The notes under the pieces were generated by a model. That model was not told the DNA's origin, made no database searches, and saw nothing but the letters and a program-made list of their open reading frames with translations. A stretch of DNA of 64,000 nucleotides from Rahnella woolbedingensis (GTDB lineage Bacteria > Pseudomonadota > Gammaproteobacteria > Enterobacterales > Enterobacteriaceae): the NCBI RefSeq assembly GCF_003602095.1, contig NZ_RAHH01000008.1, forward strand, positions 153,930-217,929, given 5' to 3'. Numbering within the stretch: position 1 is the stretch's first letter; every line of letters begins with the position of its first letter. The position numbers and the translations under genes were made by a program. Positions 54,087 to 63,707 of the stretch are shown here, in pieces.

Positions 54087-55087
54087 GGTTGCAGCTCCGT
54101 GTCTTTACTCTCTTGCGCTGTTGTTAATCCGCTGTAGAAACAGGCGGCCTGACGGTGTTTTCCTTCCAGCAGCGGGATCCCCTCGCGGCAACGGTCAGTA
54201 GCGCGGGCACAGCGATCGGTAAACGCGCAGTAAGGCGGCAACGCTGCCAGGCTGGGCACTTGTCCGGGAATGGAATACAAACGGCGGCGGCGTTCTCCCG
54301 CGGTGGGACGCGAAGCGATCAGCCCCTGAGTATAAGGATGCAGCGGATTGCGCAGCACATCGGCGGTGGCGCCCTGCTCGACAATTTTGCCGGCGTACAT
54401 CACAACCACGTGATCCGCCATTTGGGCGATTACACCTAAATCGTGGGTGATCAGCATCAGCGCCATGTGGTTTTGTTGTGCCTGGTCACGCAGTAAACGC
54501 AGAATTTGCGCCTGAACGGTGACATCAAGCGCGGTGGTCGGTTCGTCAGCAATCAGCAGCTGTGGCTTACAACTGAGCGCCATCGCGATCATGATGCGCT
54601 GCAACATTCCGCCGGAGAGCTGATGCGGATAACTGGTCATCAGACTTTCCGCTCGCGCGAGTCCGACTTCGGTGATCATCTGCGTCGCATGGGCCCACGC
54701 CGATTTCGGCGATTTACCGCGATGGCGGATCAGCGGTTCGACCAGTTGTTCGCCAATGGTCAGCACCGGATTGAGCGCAGTCATCGGTTCCTGAAAGATC
54801 ATCGCCAGCTGATTGCCACGCAAATCGGCCATTTGCGACGAACGTAGTTTCAGCAAATCACGCCCCTGAAACAGGATTTCTCCCCCGTCTATGCGGGCAG
54901 CCTGTGGCGGTAACAGCCCCATCAGCGACATCGCCGTGACGCTTTTTCCACATCCTGATTCACCTACAACACCCACAGTCTGCCCGGCCTGAATGTCGAA
55001 GGTGACATCCTGCACCGCGCTCACGCGCCCTTCATCGCTGGCAAAAGATAGTGAAAGCTGATTAAAACGGATCAACGGTTCAGTCAT
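54083..55087 (-). CDS. Oligopeptide ABC ATPase (OppD/DppD type)
   Basis: A 334-residue ATPase with Walker A GESGCGKSVTAMSLMGL, signature LSGGMLQRIMIAMAL, Walker B LLIADEPTTALD. The C-terminal Cys region is CAFTDRCARATDRCREG. It pairs with the OppF-type ATPase. Its ATG overlaps the preceding permease stop by 4 bp. Confidence 0.92.
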   Translation of the reverse strand: MTEPLIRFNQLSLSFASDEGRVSAVQDVTFDIQAGQTVGVVGESGCGKSVTAMSLMGLLPPQAARIDGGEILFQGRDLLKLRSSQMADLRGNQLAMIFQEPMTALNPVLTIGEQLVEPLIRHRGKSPKSAWAHATQMITEVGLARAESLMTSYPHQLSGGMLQRIMIAMALSCKPQLLIADEPTTALDVTVQAQILRLLRDQAQQNHMALMLITHDLGVIAQMADHVVVMYAGKIVEQGATADVLRNPLHPYTQGLIASRPTAGERRRRLYSIPGQVPSLAALPPYCAFTDRCARATDRCREGIPLLEGKHRQAACFYSGLTTAQESKDTELQP

Positions 55088-56034
55088 TTTTTGCTCCGTT
55101 TCATTTTGGGATCGAGCGCATCACGCAGGCCGTCACCCAGCACGTTAATCGCAATTACCGTAATGAAAATCGCCACGCCCGGCGGCATCCATAACCACGG
55201 ACGGCGCTGGAAGTCGATCAGGCTGTTGGCGGCGTCCATCATATTTCCCCATGACGGCGTTGGCGGCACCACGCCTAATCCCAGATAACTGAGCGCAGAT
55301 TCACTGAGAATGGCATTCGCCACGGCCATCGTTGCCATCACCACCAGGATAGGTACGGTATTCGGCAGCAAATGACCGAACAGGCGGCGGCGCGACGACA
55401 ACCCGAGCACCTGTGTCGCCAGCATGAAATCACGCTCGCGCAGGGAAAGAATTTGCCCGCGAACCAGGCGCGCCAGCTTCGGCCATTCCAGCAAACTGAG
55501 CATGACGATCACCATGTACACGCGGGAATCCGGCGAAAAATCCAGCTCAGACAGCATCGCGCCCATGACGATGAGCAGAGGCAAACTCGGTATGGTCATC
55601 ACCAGATCGGCAAAACGCATGATGATTTTGTCGGTGATACCTCCAACATAACCGGATACTGCGCCCATCAGATAGCCGAGTGTCACGGAAAGCAGCATGG
55701 TCAGCATGCCGATAATCAGCGAGATACGCCCCGCCAGCAGCAGCCGCGTATACACGTCGCGTCCGAGAAAATCGGTGCCCAGCCAGTGTTCAGTATTGGG
55801 CGCTTTGTTGATCATCATCGCGTCGGTCGTATCATCACGCCATGGCGAATAGTAAGGGCCCACTATGCACCAGACCGCCATGACCACGAGTAAAATCAGG
55901 CAAAACATCGCCAAACGGTTCTGACGCAAGGCACGCCACGCCTGCAACCAAGGTGACGGTGTCACCTGTGCCAGCGCGGGGATCTGTGCTTCGCGTAACC
56001 GTCGGTTAGTAGAGAATAAAGAGCCAAACATCAC
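55084..56034 (-). CDS. Oligopeptide ABC permease (OppC/DppC type)
   Basis: A 316-residue permease with the OppC layout: cytoplasmic N terminus, helix NRLAMFCLILLVVMAVWCIV, then HWLGTDFLGRDVYTRLLLAGR. The EAA loop is LATQVLGLSSRRRLFGHLLPNTVPILV. Overlaps neighbours on both sides by 4 bp. Confidence 0.92.
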   Translation of the reverse strand: MMFGSLFSTNRRLREAQIPALAQVTPSPWLQAWRALRQNRLAMFCLILLVVMAVWCIVGPYYSPWRDDTTDAMMINKAPNTEHWLGTDFLGRDVYTRLLLAGRISLIIGMLTMLLSVTLGYLMGAVSGYVGGITDKIIMRFADLVMTIPSLPLLIVMGAMLSELDFSPDSRVYMVIVMLSLLEWPKLARLVRGQILSLRERDFMLATQVLGLSSRRRLFGHLLPNTVPILVVMATMAVANAILSESALSYLGLGVVPPTPSWGNMMDAANSLIDFQRRPWLWMPPGVAIFITVIAINVLGDGLRDALDPKMKRSKK

Positions 56035-56990
56035 GACCTCACACGAATACGCGGGTCAGCCCACGCATACAGCACATCAGCAATCAGGTTGCCGAGAATG
56101 GTTAGCACCGCCAGAAACAACGTAAACCCCATCAGAACCGGGTAATCACGGGCTGCCAGTGAATCAATGTGAATGTGCCCTGCTCCCGGCCAGTTAAAGA
56201 CTTTTTCGGTGATCAGCGCACCGGAAAACAACCCCGGCAGCTCAAAGCCCAGCAACGTGATAATCGGCAATAAAGCATTTCTCAGCGCATGCTTCAGGAT
56301 GACCGTACGCTCTCGCAGACCTTTGGCGCGGGCAGTACGGATGAAATCCATACGCACGACGTCGAGCATGCTGGCGCGGAAATAACGCGTCAGACTGCCT
56401 GCCTGCAACATCACCAGCGCCACCACCGGCAATACCAGATGCGCTGCCACCTGCGCTACCCACGTCCAGCCCGTAGCATCGCTGCCGGTATTGGTCATGC
56501 CGCCTACCGGAAGCCAGTGCAAATCCACGGCGAACCATTTGATCAACAGCAGGCAAAGGAAGAAGGTCGGGAAGGACATTGCGGCAAAAATTACAATACT
56601 CACCGCATGATCGAACAGGGAATAAGGCTTCATTGCAGAGACAATACCCACCGCCAGTGCTATCCCCCAGTACAACACCATCGCAATGGTAGCCAGCAGA
56701 AAGGAGTTCCAGATGTACTGGTTCAGCAGCTGACTGACGGGGATCTGATATTGCATTGAGAAGCCGAGGTCGCCGCGCAACAGATTACCCAACCAATGCA
56801 GATAACGGCTGAGCAAAGGCTTATCCAGACCGTACAGTGCTTTCAGTTCGGCGGCACGCTGAGCGGTCAGGGTAATATTTCCGTCGATGAAATCACCCGG
56901 CGTTTTGGCGAACAGCATGAAAATGAGCAGTGAGGCGAGGAACAGCATCGGGATGGTTTGAAGCAAACGACGCAGAATAAAATTTCTCAT
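56031..56990 (-). CDS. Oligopeptide ABC permease (OppB/DppB type)
   Basis: A 319-residue permease starting MRNFILRRLLQTIPMLFLAS, with the periplasmic segment LYGLDKPLLSRYLHWLGNLL and EAA loop MDFIRTARAKGLRERTVILKHALRN. ATG at 56990 is favoured by GGAAAG 4 nt upstream and by the family start; the frame is open to 57032. It follows the binding-protein gene by 57 bp. Confidence 0.92.
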   Translation of the reverse strand: MRNFILRRLLQTIPMLFLASLLIFMLFAKTPGDFIDGNITLTAQRAAELKALYGLDKPLLSRYLHWLGNLLRGDLGFSMQYQIPVSQLLNQYIWNSFLLATIAMVLYWGIALAVGIVSAMKPYSLFDHAVSIVIFAAMSFPTFFLCLLLIKWFAVDLHWLPVGGMTNTGSDATGWTWVAQVAAHLVLPVVALVMLQAGSLTRYFRASMLDVVRMDFIRTARAKGLRERTVILKHALRNALLPIITLLGFELPGLFSGALITEKVFNWPGAGHIHIDSLAARDYPVLMGFTLFLAVLTILGNLIADVLYAWADPRIRVRS

Positions 56991-57047
56991 GACTTTCCCA
57001 AGGCCACCGCACCGGCAAAAGTGCGGCGGCAATGTGGTTGAACGGTA

Positions 57048-58760
57048 TTATTTTACGATTTTGACATCCGGCAGACTGCCGGTCAGACCGTTGTAAATAT
57101 CCGGTTTGAACCCCGTCACACGAGCGCTGCTGGCGGAAAGGATTTTACGGTTACCGAGCAAGATCACCGGCGGATCGTTCGCCAGCACTTTGTACAGCTC
57201 ATGATAGATAGTCTTGCGCTTTTCGATATCCAGCGTGGCGTTGCCTTCATTGATCAGTTTGTCGACCTGAGGATTGTTGTAGCCAGACTCCGTGGATTCC
57301 GTGCTGTAGTAATCCCACACGCCATCGTGCGGATCGTTGAGCGTGCTGGTGCTGAATGACGCCAGATCGTAATTCCCCGCCTTGCGTTGTGACATCAGCG
57401 CGTTGAAATCCACCACCTGAGGTTTCAGCAGCACGCCGATTTTCTGATAGTTCTCTTTAGCAATTGGGATCAGCGCATCGTTCAGTACTTTTTTACTGAC
57501 CAGAAGTGTCAGTTCCAGACGCTTACCGTCTTTCACGCGGATCCCGTCACTGCCTGCTTTCCACCCTGCTTCATCCAGCAATTTGTTTGCCTGCGCCGGA
57601 TCGAACTTATACGGATTCACACCTTCAGTGTTATACGCCCAGGATATCGGCGCGATTGGCTCGATCGCTACAGAGCCGTAGCCCTGATACACCACGTCGA
57701 TCAGTTTCTGGCGATCCAGACCGTAAATCAGCGCCTGACGGACTTTTACATCCTGCAATGCAGGGCGTCTGACGTTGAACTCAATCTTGCTGTAATCGCT
57801 GGATCCGTAAAGATTGATGTTGGCAAAACCCAGCATTTTCAGCTGTTCGATATCATCCGGGCGCGAAGTGAACGCGTCGTAATCGGTATCACCAGTCTGG
57901 AACAACTGGAAGTTAGTCGACGGATTGGTCACGCGGTAGATAAAGCGCGGAGTCGGCGGTACACCACGGTAATAATTGGCGTTGGCGTGGAAGCGGATCT
58001 CCTGCCCCGGAATGTATTTGTCGTACACATACGGGCCATTGCCCAGCGGTTTGCCATGCAACATGCGCAGATAATCGAGATTTCCGCGCGTGTAACCTTT
58101 GCCGTAATAGGCTTTCGAAAGCACCGGACCACCGATTTTTTGCAACGTAGTGGCGCCCGGCTGCGTGGTGGTGACCTGCAACGTCAGCGGGTCGATCACT
58201 TTCAGGCCACTGATGCTGTCTGCCTTGCCCTGCTTATATTCATCACCCCCAGCAATGTGCGCCAGCGTGATATCAGTGTCGCCGTCGTATTTCGGGTCAT
58301 ACAACACCGTCAGCGTGAATGCGACGTCTTCTGCCGTCAGCGGAGAACCATCACTGAACTTCAAATCATGATGCAGTTTGATGGTGTAAGTCTTGCCATC
58401 AGCGCTGACCGTCCAGCTTTCTGCCAGACCAGGGATCAGTTTGCCCTGGCTGTCCCAGTCAATCAGACGGGCGAAAATCACGTTAGTGACGTTTTCATCC
58501 CAGCCGTTAACGAAGAAGTAAGGATTAAAAATCCCCTGAGGTTCAGAGATCCCGGCGATCACCGTATCGGTGCGCAGTTTCGCAGCAGAAGGAACCTGAC
58601 TGGCATCGGTTGCCGGCGTGATGCCTTCTTTTAAGACACCATCAGCGTAAGCAAAGGAAGACAACATTACGGCACTGGCCAGTAATGCGATTTTGAAAGA
58701 GGCAGTGCGGCGCACGCGTTGTGCGGCTGGCGCGAAAGCAGAACGTAATAACGTAGCCAA
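57048..58760 (-). CDS. Family 5 solute-binding protein of the oligopeptide transporter
   Basis: About 570 residues. A long, basic N-region (RSAFAPAAQRVRRTASFK) precedes a signal core (IALLASAVMLSSFAYADG). The mature part has the family 5 features GIFNPYFFVNGWDENVTNVI, LKFSDGSPLTAEDVAFTL and YSKIEFNVRRPALQDVKVRQ. It binds peptides or similar ligands for the permeases and ATPases that follow. A TTG at 58760 with GAGGGA 6 nt upstream is preferred to the ATG at 58805, which has no ribosome site. First gene of its operon; the prophage lies immediately upstream. Confidence 0.87.
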   Translation of the reverse strand: MATLLRSAFAPAAQRVRRTASFKIALLASAVMLSSFAYADGVLKEGITPATDASQVPSAAKLRTDTVIAGISEPQGIFNPYFFVNGWDENVTNVIFARLIDWDSQGKLIPGLAESWTVSADGKTYTIKLHHDLKFSDGSPLTAEDVAFTLTVLYDPKYDGDTDITLAHIAGGDEYKQGKADSISGLKVIDPLTLQVTTTQPGATTLQKIGGPVLSKAYYGKGYTRGNLDYLRMLHGKPLGNGPYVYDKYIPGQEIRFHANANYYRGVPPTPRFIYRVTNPSTNFQLFQTGDTDYDAFTSRPDDIEQLKMLGFANINLYGSSDYSKIEFNVRRPALQDVKVRQALIYGLDRQKLIDVVYQGYGSVAIEPIAPISWAYNTEGVNPYKFDPAQANKLLDEAGWKAGSDGIRVKDGKRLELTLLVSKKVLNDALIPIAKENYQKIGVLLKPQVVDFNALMSQRKAGNYDLASFSTSTLNDPHDGVWDYYSTESTESGYNNPQVDKLINEGNATLDIEKRKTIYHELYKVLANDPPVILLGNRKILSASSARVTGFKPDIYNGLTGSLPDVKIVK

Positions 58761-59098
58761 AAGAGATCCCTCGTCTGTAAGGTGTGCAAATGGTTTACAA
58801 AACATGACAAAGAGTAAGGACGGCGTTTGGCCTTGTCTAACAACGAAAACGTATGGCTTATAGCTAATTGTTATTTCTTAAAGCCCAAAAAACGCTTCAC
58901 ACAATCAAGTTAAATTGAACAAATTCATAATGTTATTTGTTTATTACTAAAGTTGTTTTTTAGCCATGGTCTTAGTGATGGCGATGAAATGGCGGTAGAG
59001 TTTACCCACCCCACCTTTTAATGCGGCTAGCAATCATAGCCTGTAATCATTGATAAGGCACAATAGATAAGAAACCCGCCATTGGCGGGTTTCTTGTT
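58761..59098. promoter_or_regulatory. Junction between host operon and P2-like prophage
   Basis: About 340 bp without a gene. The left part should hold the promoter of the oligopeptide transporter operon (A/T-rich, 58860-58970). The right part should hold the phage attachment site, because in P2-like phages ogr is the last late gene before att. No core att repeat can be named, as the other prophage end is outside the window and no tRNA is seen. Confidence 0.6.
59069..59095. terminator. Terminator downstream of ogr
   Basis: GAAACCCGCC / GGCGGGTTTC (59071-59080 and 59084-59093) form a perfect 10-bp stem, extended by AA/TT, with T-rich flanks on both strands. It lies right after the ogr stop and would end phage late transcription on the minus strand. 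Confidence 0.85.
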
Positions 59099-59320
59099 TT
59101 AATGCATCTGGAGAGATTGCTGCTGATGCTTGTCGGGATGCAACTGCACGGCGTGAACTGTTCCTGGTTCAACAATGATGTCAGCAATCGACTCATGAGT
59201 TTTAAATGTGCAGCTGCAATTGATATTCTGACACTGGTGATAACGCTCTTTGGTATTGATGCTCAGGTAACGACTGGAACGTGCGTGGGCGGCGTGCTGG
59301 CATTTCGGGCAGTGCATCAT
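59099..59320 (-). CDS. ogr: Ogr/Delta-family late transcription activator
   Basis: 73 residues, close to P2 Ogr (72). The zinc finger uses CPKC and the later pair in YHQCQNINCSCTF. The stretches HAAHARSSRYLSINTKERYH and EPGTVHAVQLHP are typical. It binds upstream of phage late promoters and contacts the RNA polymerase alpha subunit. The frame is open to an ATG at 59332, but ATG 59320 (MMHCP) fits the P2 start and has GGTGAT upstream. It is separated from D by 94 bp. Confidence 0.93.
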   Translation of the reverse strand: MMHCPKCQHAAHARSSRYLSINTKERYHQCQNINCSCTFKTHESIADIIVEPGTVHAVQLHPDKHQQQSLQMH

Positions 59321-59360
59321 AATAATCACCATGTAATCATTTTAATCATATTCAATCATT

Positions 59361-59383
59361 GTATGTTATTCGCAAAAACATAC
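59361..59383. promoter_or_regulatory. Inverted repeat upstream of ogr
   Basis: GTATGTT and AACATAC arms with a 9-bp spacer lie about 40 bp before the ogr start, in the D-ogr gap. It may be the regulatory site of the ogr promoter. Confidence 0.5.
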
Positions 59384-59414
59384 ATCTGACATTACAGTGA
59401 TTTACACACTCCTC

Positions 59415-60578
59415 TTATTCAGCACCGCCGATTTCCGTCGCCTCATAACTCACATTCGACAGCGATACCTCCAGATTTAACGTCGTCACAAAGCCACTGC
59501 CGCCCAGGCTGTGCGTCACCTTGCTGATTATCCAGGGCTGCGCGTCGATCACGGATTTAAATCCGGACACGGCAACCGGCGTTTCAGGGAATAAGTCAGC
59601 CCGTCCGCGTGCCAGGGAGATCGAGAACTCGGCGACGCCGCGCTGGAGTTTGTCCCACTTCGCCTGGGCTGCCCGCATGGCGGCCTTTTGCGTGGCGTAA
59701 ATGGTGGTGAGGTTAAACACGTTTTCATCACTGCCCGCCAGATAATCCCCTTCCTTTGCCTCCGGCGTTTTCTGCACCTTCGTGCTGGTCTTCTTTGCCT
59801 TTGGATGTTGCAGGGCACGCAGGTACTGCACTTTCGGTTTGCGCTGTACCTTCACCTTTTTTGGCTTCGGGTCTTTGGTATGCAGCCAGCTTGCCGACAC
59901 GCCGGTATAAGCCCCACGGTCAGCAATATTGAACGTGTGCCCGTCGCCGTCGCTGCGGATAATCGTCATCTGCGGGATGGGCTTCCCGCTGGCAGTTTTT
60001 GCTGCCCCAGGCTTGATAAACAGCAGGCTGCCCGCCTTGATGGCGACCACCGCGCCGTTCAGCTCCGCCAGACGCGTGATAAATTTCGCGTCCGTTTCCT
60101 GGGTCTGGTCGATGTGCGACACCGGCACGTTCCTGAACGGCTCGGCAATTGCGGGCCTGAGGTTATTGCGCGCCGCCACAGCCGACACCACCGCCTCCAG
60201 CGTCGTGTCGTGATAGGAGTTGTCGCGGCGGGAATTCAGGCTGCCGCGATAGTCCGCACTGCGGGCGCGGATGGTCAGCGTGTCAGGCGTTCCGCGGTGC
60301 TCCACCTCATCCACGGTGAAGTCGCCTTTGTTCGTCAGTGCCTGACCTTTCCAGCCGAGCGCGATATTCATCACCGCGCCGCGCGGCGGCATGTCCAGGA
60401 GGCCGTCGGTGTCGCTCAGCTCAATGTCGAGCTGGTCAGCCTCAAAGCCACGATTATCTGTGAGCGTCAGCGAGATTAGCCGGTTGCTGACGTCCTGGGT
60501 GATGTCTTTGCCGCCGACGGTCACCGTGAAGTCCGGCGCAAACAGCGCACCGGCGCCAATGGTCATATCGGTAATCAC
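59415..60578 (-). CDS. D: P2 gpD-like late control/tail protein (baseplate hub)
   Basis: 387 residues, the P2 gpD length. It belongs to the T4 gp27-like baseplate hub/VgrG-related fold. Recognisable segments are FTVTVGGKDITQDVSNRLIS at the start, FNIADRGAYTGVSASWLHTK in the middle and IDAQPWIISKVTHSLGGSGF near the end. It forms the tail-tip hub needed for injection. A Lys-rich stretch (PKPKKVKVQRKPKVQ, about 230-245) is typical of the family. It overlaps gene U by 4 bp. Confidence 0.94.
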   Translation of the reverse strand: MITDMTIGAGALFAPDFTVTVGGKDITQDVSNRLISLTLTDNRGFEADQLDIELSDTDGLLDMPPRGAVMNIALGWKGQALTNKGDFTVDEVEHRGTPDTLTIRARSADYRGSLNSRRDNSYHDTTLEAVVSAVAARNNLRPAIAEPFRNVPVSHIDQTQETDAKFITRLAELNGAVVAIKAGSLLFIKPGAAKTASGKPIPQMTIIRSDGDGHTFNIADRGAYTGVSASWLHTKDPKPKKVKVQRKPKVQYLRALQHPKAKKTSTKVQKTPEAKEGDYLAGSDENVFNLTTIYATQKAAMRAAQAKWDKLQRGVAEFSISLARGRADLFPETPVAVSGFKSVIDAQPWIISKVTHSLGGSGFVTTLNLEVSLSNVSYEATEIGGAE

Positions 60579-61045
60579 AGCAGCCCTCCCAGCTGACCGG
60601 TTAACCCACCGGCCTGATTGAGCAGACCGTCGGCCTGGGCTTTCATATCGCCGAACATCGCCGCCAGGGATTCATCTACGCGGGTCAGCGTCAGCGTGAA
60701 TTCAATCCGGCGGGCGGCACCGTTTGAGAAATGTTCCGTGTGGGTTTCGCTGACGCTGTTCACCACGAACATCCCGTAAATGGTGCCGCTCCCTTCCAGC
60801 AGAGGCCACGCCTTGCCCTCGTCAGCCATCAGGTTCAGTGCCATCAGTGACAGCCGTCCGCCGGTGATTTCCGGCATCAGCACGCCGGACAGGGTAATTT
60901 TCTCCTCGTTAACACCGAGGAACTGCGGCAGCGGACGCAGGCCGACGCGGTTGTTTGCAGGCCAGCGGTAATCGACGTCGCGCTGCAAGCTTTGATAAGG
61001 GACGGTTTGCAGCTGAAACACAAACAGACCAAGCGTTAACATCAT
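60575..61045 (-). CDS. U: P2 gpU-like tail protein
   Basis: 156 residues (P2 gpU 159), an essential tail-completion protein. Family features: FQLQTVPYQSLQRDVDYRWP, RPLPQFLGVNEEKITLSGVL and a Gly/Leu-rich C terminus (LNQAGGLTGQLGGLL). The gap to the tape measure gene is 12 bp. Confidence 0.94.
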   Translation of the reverse strand: MMLTLGLFVFQLQTVPYQSLQRDVDYRWPANNRVGLRPLPQFLGVNEEKITLSGVLMPEITGGRLSLMALNLMADEGKAWPLLEGSGTIYGMFVVNSVSETHTEHFSNGAARRIEFTLTLTRVDESLAAMFGDMKAQADGLLNQAGGLTGQLGGLL

Positions 61046-61057
61046 GCGGCTCTCTCC

Positions 61058-63532
61058 TTAATCGTTATCCATGCGGGAACGTTGCTGGGCGGCGCGGGCG
61101 CGGTCACGGGCTTCCAGCTCGGCGCGTATCTGGCGGCTGGTGTCCTGGACGCCTAAACCGGCACCGGCGGCAATAGTGTAATGGTGCGTGCTGCGGTCGA
61201 TATAGCTGCGCCCGCCGCCGACGGATACCGGCGTGTAACCGCCGCCCGGCAGACCGCCCGACGGCGGGACAATCGGGGCGGGGTTATCCAGCGGATGTTC
61301 TGCCGGATCCGTATCGCCGTTTTGCCTGGTACGCCGGTCAGCTTTGTCCGCCGTTTTATCAATGTCTGCGGATTCATCCTTGATGATGCCAAGCTTCTCC
61401 AGCAGCCAGTCGACACCGGATCGCAATTTGTTGAACGCCTGCAACGGCGCGGTCAGCGCGTTGGCAATGGCCTGCCCGAACATCACGCCGGTGTCCTTGC
61501 AGCTGTTCAGCGTTTCCTGGGTGGATTTGACCGGTTCGATCAGGTCTTTGAACCACTGCCAGACCATTTTTAGTTTGTCGCCGAGCCAGTCAAACACCGG
61601 CTTAAGCGGCGCAAAGAGTTCTTTCACCGGCGCGAACGCAATGCCCAGCCCTTCAATCACGCCCGCAAAGAAGGCGCCGATCGGCTCCCAGTATTTACGG
61701 ATAAGCAGCGCACCTGCGACGATGGCCGCCGCGACGGCCACAACAGGCCAGGTCAGTCCGCCAATCGCGGTGATAATGGCGCTACCGGCTGTGCCCAGGA
61801 TGCTCCAGAGCATACCGGCGGCGGCAACAATCAGATTGATGCCACCGATAACCGGACCCGCCACCAGGCCAAACACGCCGAGCGCGCCGATAATCAGCAG
61901 CGCACCGCCCGCAATTTTGCCGAGCGTCTCCGCCAGGGCTTTATTGTTCACCACCCACTTATCGAGTTTCAGCACGTAGCCGGTGGCGGTCTGCACCAGT
62001 TGGCGCAGTGACGAATCCTGCTGGTCGAACAGGTCAGTGCCGACGGCCTCATACGCAGACTGAAATTCCTTAAAGTCGCCGCCGAGGTTGTCCTGCATGG
62101 TTTTGACCAGCTCCCCGGTTTTCCCGTCCGAGGTTTTCAGCGCCCTGGTGAGTTCATCAAGCTTGCCGGAGGAGGCACCCGTCATCAGCACCGCCGCCGC
62201 CGAGCTGGCTTCCTCACCAAAGATGGCTTTCATGTACTGCGCCCGCTGCGACGTGCCGAGCTTGTTTTTCTCAAAGCTCTTTTGCATTTCTTTCAGGAGG
62301 GTAAACAGCGGGCGCATGTTGCCTTTGCTGTCCGCCGTTTTTACCTTCAGCTCACCCAGTGCGGCGGCTGCGGTGCCCGTCGGTGCCTGCAGGCGGGTAA
62401 TGACCGCACGGGCACCGGTGCCCGCCATCGAGCCGGTGATTTTGGCATCCGCCAGGGCGGCGGCCATCGCGGCCGTTTCTTCGACGCTGATACCGGCCTG
62501 CTTCGCCACCGGCGCGGCATAAGTCATGGTGTCAGACAGCCCCTCAAAGGTGGCGGCAGACTTATTCATTGCCGTAGAAATCACATCGCCGATGTGAGAC
62601 ACGGTGTCATTGGTCATGCCAAACGCGGACTTCACGCCCATCAGCAGGGTGGCGTTTTCCTCCATGGTGCGCTTGTTTGCCAGGGACAGATTCAGGATGG
62701 TCGGCGTCGCCGCCAGAATGCCGTCCTTGTCCGCGCCGGATTTCGCGACGATGATTTGCGCGGCGGCGGCATCATCGGCAGACGCGGCGGTGTTGTCGCC
62801 GAGCTGTCGCGCCTGGGCGCGCAGCGCGGTCATATCGCCGGAGTCTTTTTCTAATCCTAACGTCGCCTGTAACTCTGAGTTTTTCTGCGCAAAGTTAAAT
62901 CCGGGCATAAGCAGCCCGACACCCGCCGCCGTGCCCGCCGTCGCAATCCCGACACCGGCAGCACCTGCACCGGTCACGCTACCGGCGAACTGTTTGCCCG
63001 CCTGATACCGGCCTTTCACGGCATTGAGTTTGGCCTGCTGCGCGCTGACGCGTGCCAGGGATCCGCGCTGCCGGTTGAGCTGCGCGGTGGTTTCGCTGAT
63101 GGAGGTTTTCAGGCGACGCTCAGAGTCAGACAGCGCGCGCGTGCTGATGCCCGCCTGGCTGAGTTCCGTGCGCTGACGCTGCACCGACTGCCGCAGCCCG
63201 TTGAACTGCGTCTGCAACTGCGCGGCGGTGCGCTTCGCGGACTCCATGGCCTGCGCCTGGGCGCGGGTCGGGCTGGCGGTGTTTCTGAACTGGACAGCCA
63301 GCGCCGCCGCTTCCGCTTTGGCACCTTTAAGTTTCTGACCGGTGACGGCAAGCTGTGCGCTGGATTTCCTGAAACCGTCAATCTTTCCGGCCTGGGCGTT
63401 CAGGTCTTTGAGCGTGCCCTGTGAATTGCGAATATCGCCGGACAGCGCCTTACTGGCGTTTTGTACCGCTTTGAACGGGCGGGTCGCCTGGTCTACCGCC
63501 TTTAACAACACCTCTAACTTTAAATTACTCAC
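61058..63532 (-). CDS. T: Tail tape measure protein (P2 gpT-like)
   Basis: 824 residues. The N-terminal third is helical coiled-coil-like, rich in Ala/Gln/Lys (KAVQNASKALSGDIRNSQGT, LQTQFNGLRQSVQRQRTELS). The TP901-type core (MTYAAPVAKQAGISVEETAA, GTGARAVITRLQAPTGTAAA) is at about 330-410, and hydrophobic segments (GKIAGGALLIIGALGVFGLV and following) at about 540-620. It sets tail length and is ejected into the host during infection. It overlaps the E' end by 8 bp. Confidence 0.93.
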   Translation of the reverse strand: MSNLKLEVLLKAVDQATRPFKAVQNASKALSGDIRNSQGTLKDLNAQAGKIDGFRKSSAQLAVTGQKLKGAKAEAAALAVQFRNTASPTRAQAQAMESAKRTAAQLQTQFNGLRQSVQRQRTELSQAGISTRALSDSERRLKTSISETTAQLNRQRGSLARVSAQQAKLNAVKGRYQAGKQFAGSVTGAGAAGVGIATAGTAAGVGLLMPGFNFAQKNSELQATLGLEKDSGDMTALRAQARQLGDNTAASADDAAAAQIIVAKSGADKDGILAATPTILNLSLANKRTMEENATLLMGVKSAFGMTNDTVSHIGDVISTAMNKSAATFEGLSDTMTYAAPVAKQAGISVEETAAMAAALADAKITGSMAGTGARAVITRLQAPTGTAAAALGELKVKTADSKGNMRPLFTLLKEMQKSFEKNKLGTSQRAQYMKAIFGEEASSAAAVLMTGASSGKLDELTRALKTSDGKTGELVKTMQDNLGGDFKEFQSAYEAVGTDLFDQQDSSLRQLVQTATGYVLKLDKWVVNNKALAETLGKIAGGALLIIGALGVFGLVAGPVIGGINLIVAAAGMLWSILGTAGSAIITAIGGLTWPVVAVAAAIVAGALLIRKYWEPIGAFFAGVIEGLGIAFAPVKELFAPLKPVFDWLGDKLKMVWQWFKDLIEPVKSTQETLNSCKDTGVMFGQAIANALTAPLQAFNKLRSGVDWLLEKLGIIKDESADIDKTADKADRRTRQNGDTDPAEHPLDNPAPIVPPSGGLPGGGYTPVSVGGGRSYIDRSTHHYTIAAGAGLGVQDTSRQIRAELEARDRARAAQQRSRMDND

Positions 63533-63707
63533 TGTCGGTGGCTCCGCTGCGCTGCATGGCCTTATGACGCCACACCAGCAGCTCGGTCAGCGTCATCGGG
63601 TTCAGTTCTGACGGCGGCCAGTGAAAAATCACCGCCACGTCCGCCATCAGGTCATCAACGGTCAGTGCCGCAGGAATGTTTACTGTTCCGATTTCGGCGA
63701 TAAAAAA
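63525..63707 (-). CDS. E': gpE' extension made by -1 frameshift from E (E+E')
   Basis: After slipping back one base at the slippery site 63707-63701, translation continues FFIAEIGTVNIPAALTVDDL, then MADVAVIFHWPPSELNPMTL to the stop at 63525. The segment has no credible start of its own, although a longer shadow frame is open to 63761. In P2 and lambda-like phages the frameshifted protein is the tail assembly chaperone that loads the tape measure protein. Confidence 0.88.
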   Translation of the reverse strand, partial: FFIAEIGTVNIPAALTVDDLMADVAVIFHWPPSELNPMTLTELLVWRHKAMQRSGATDSE

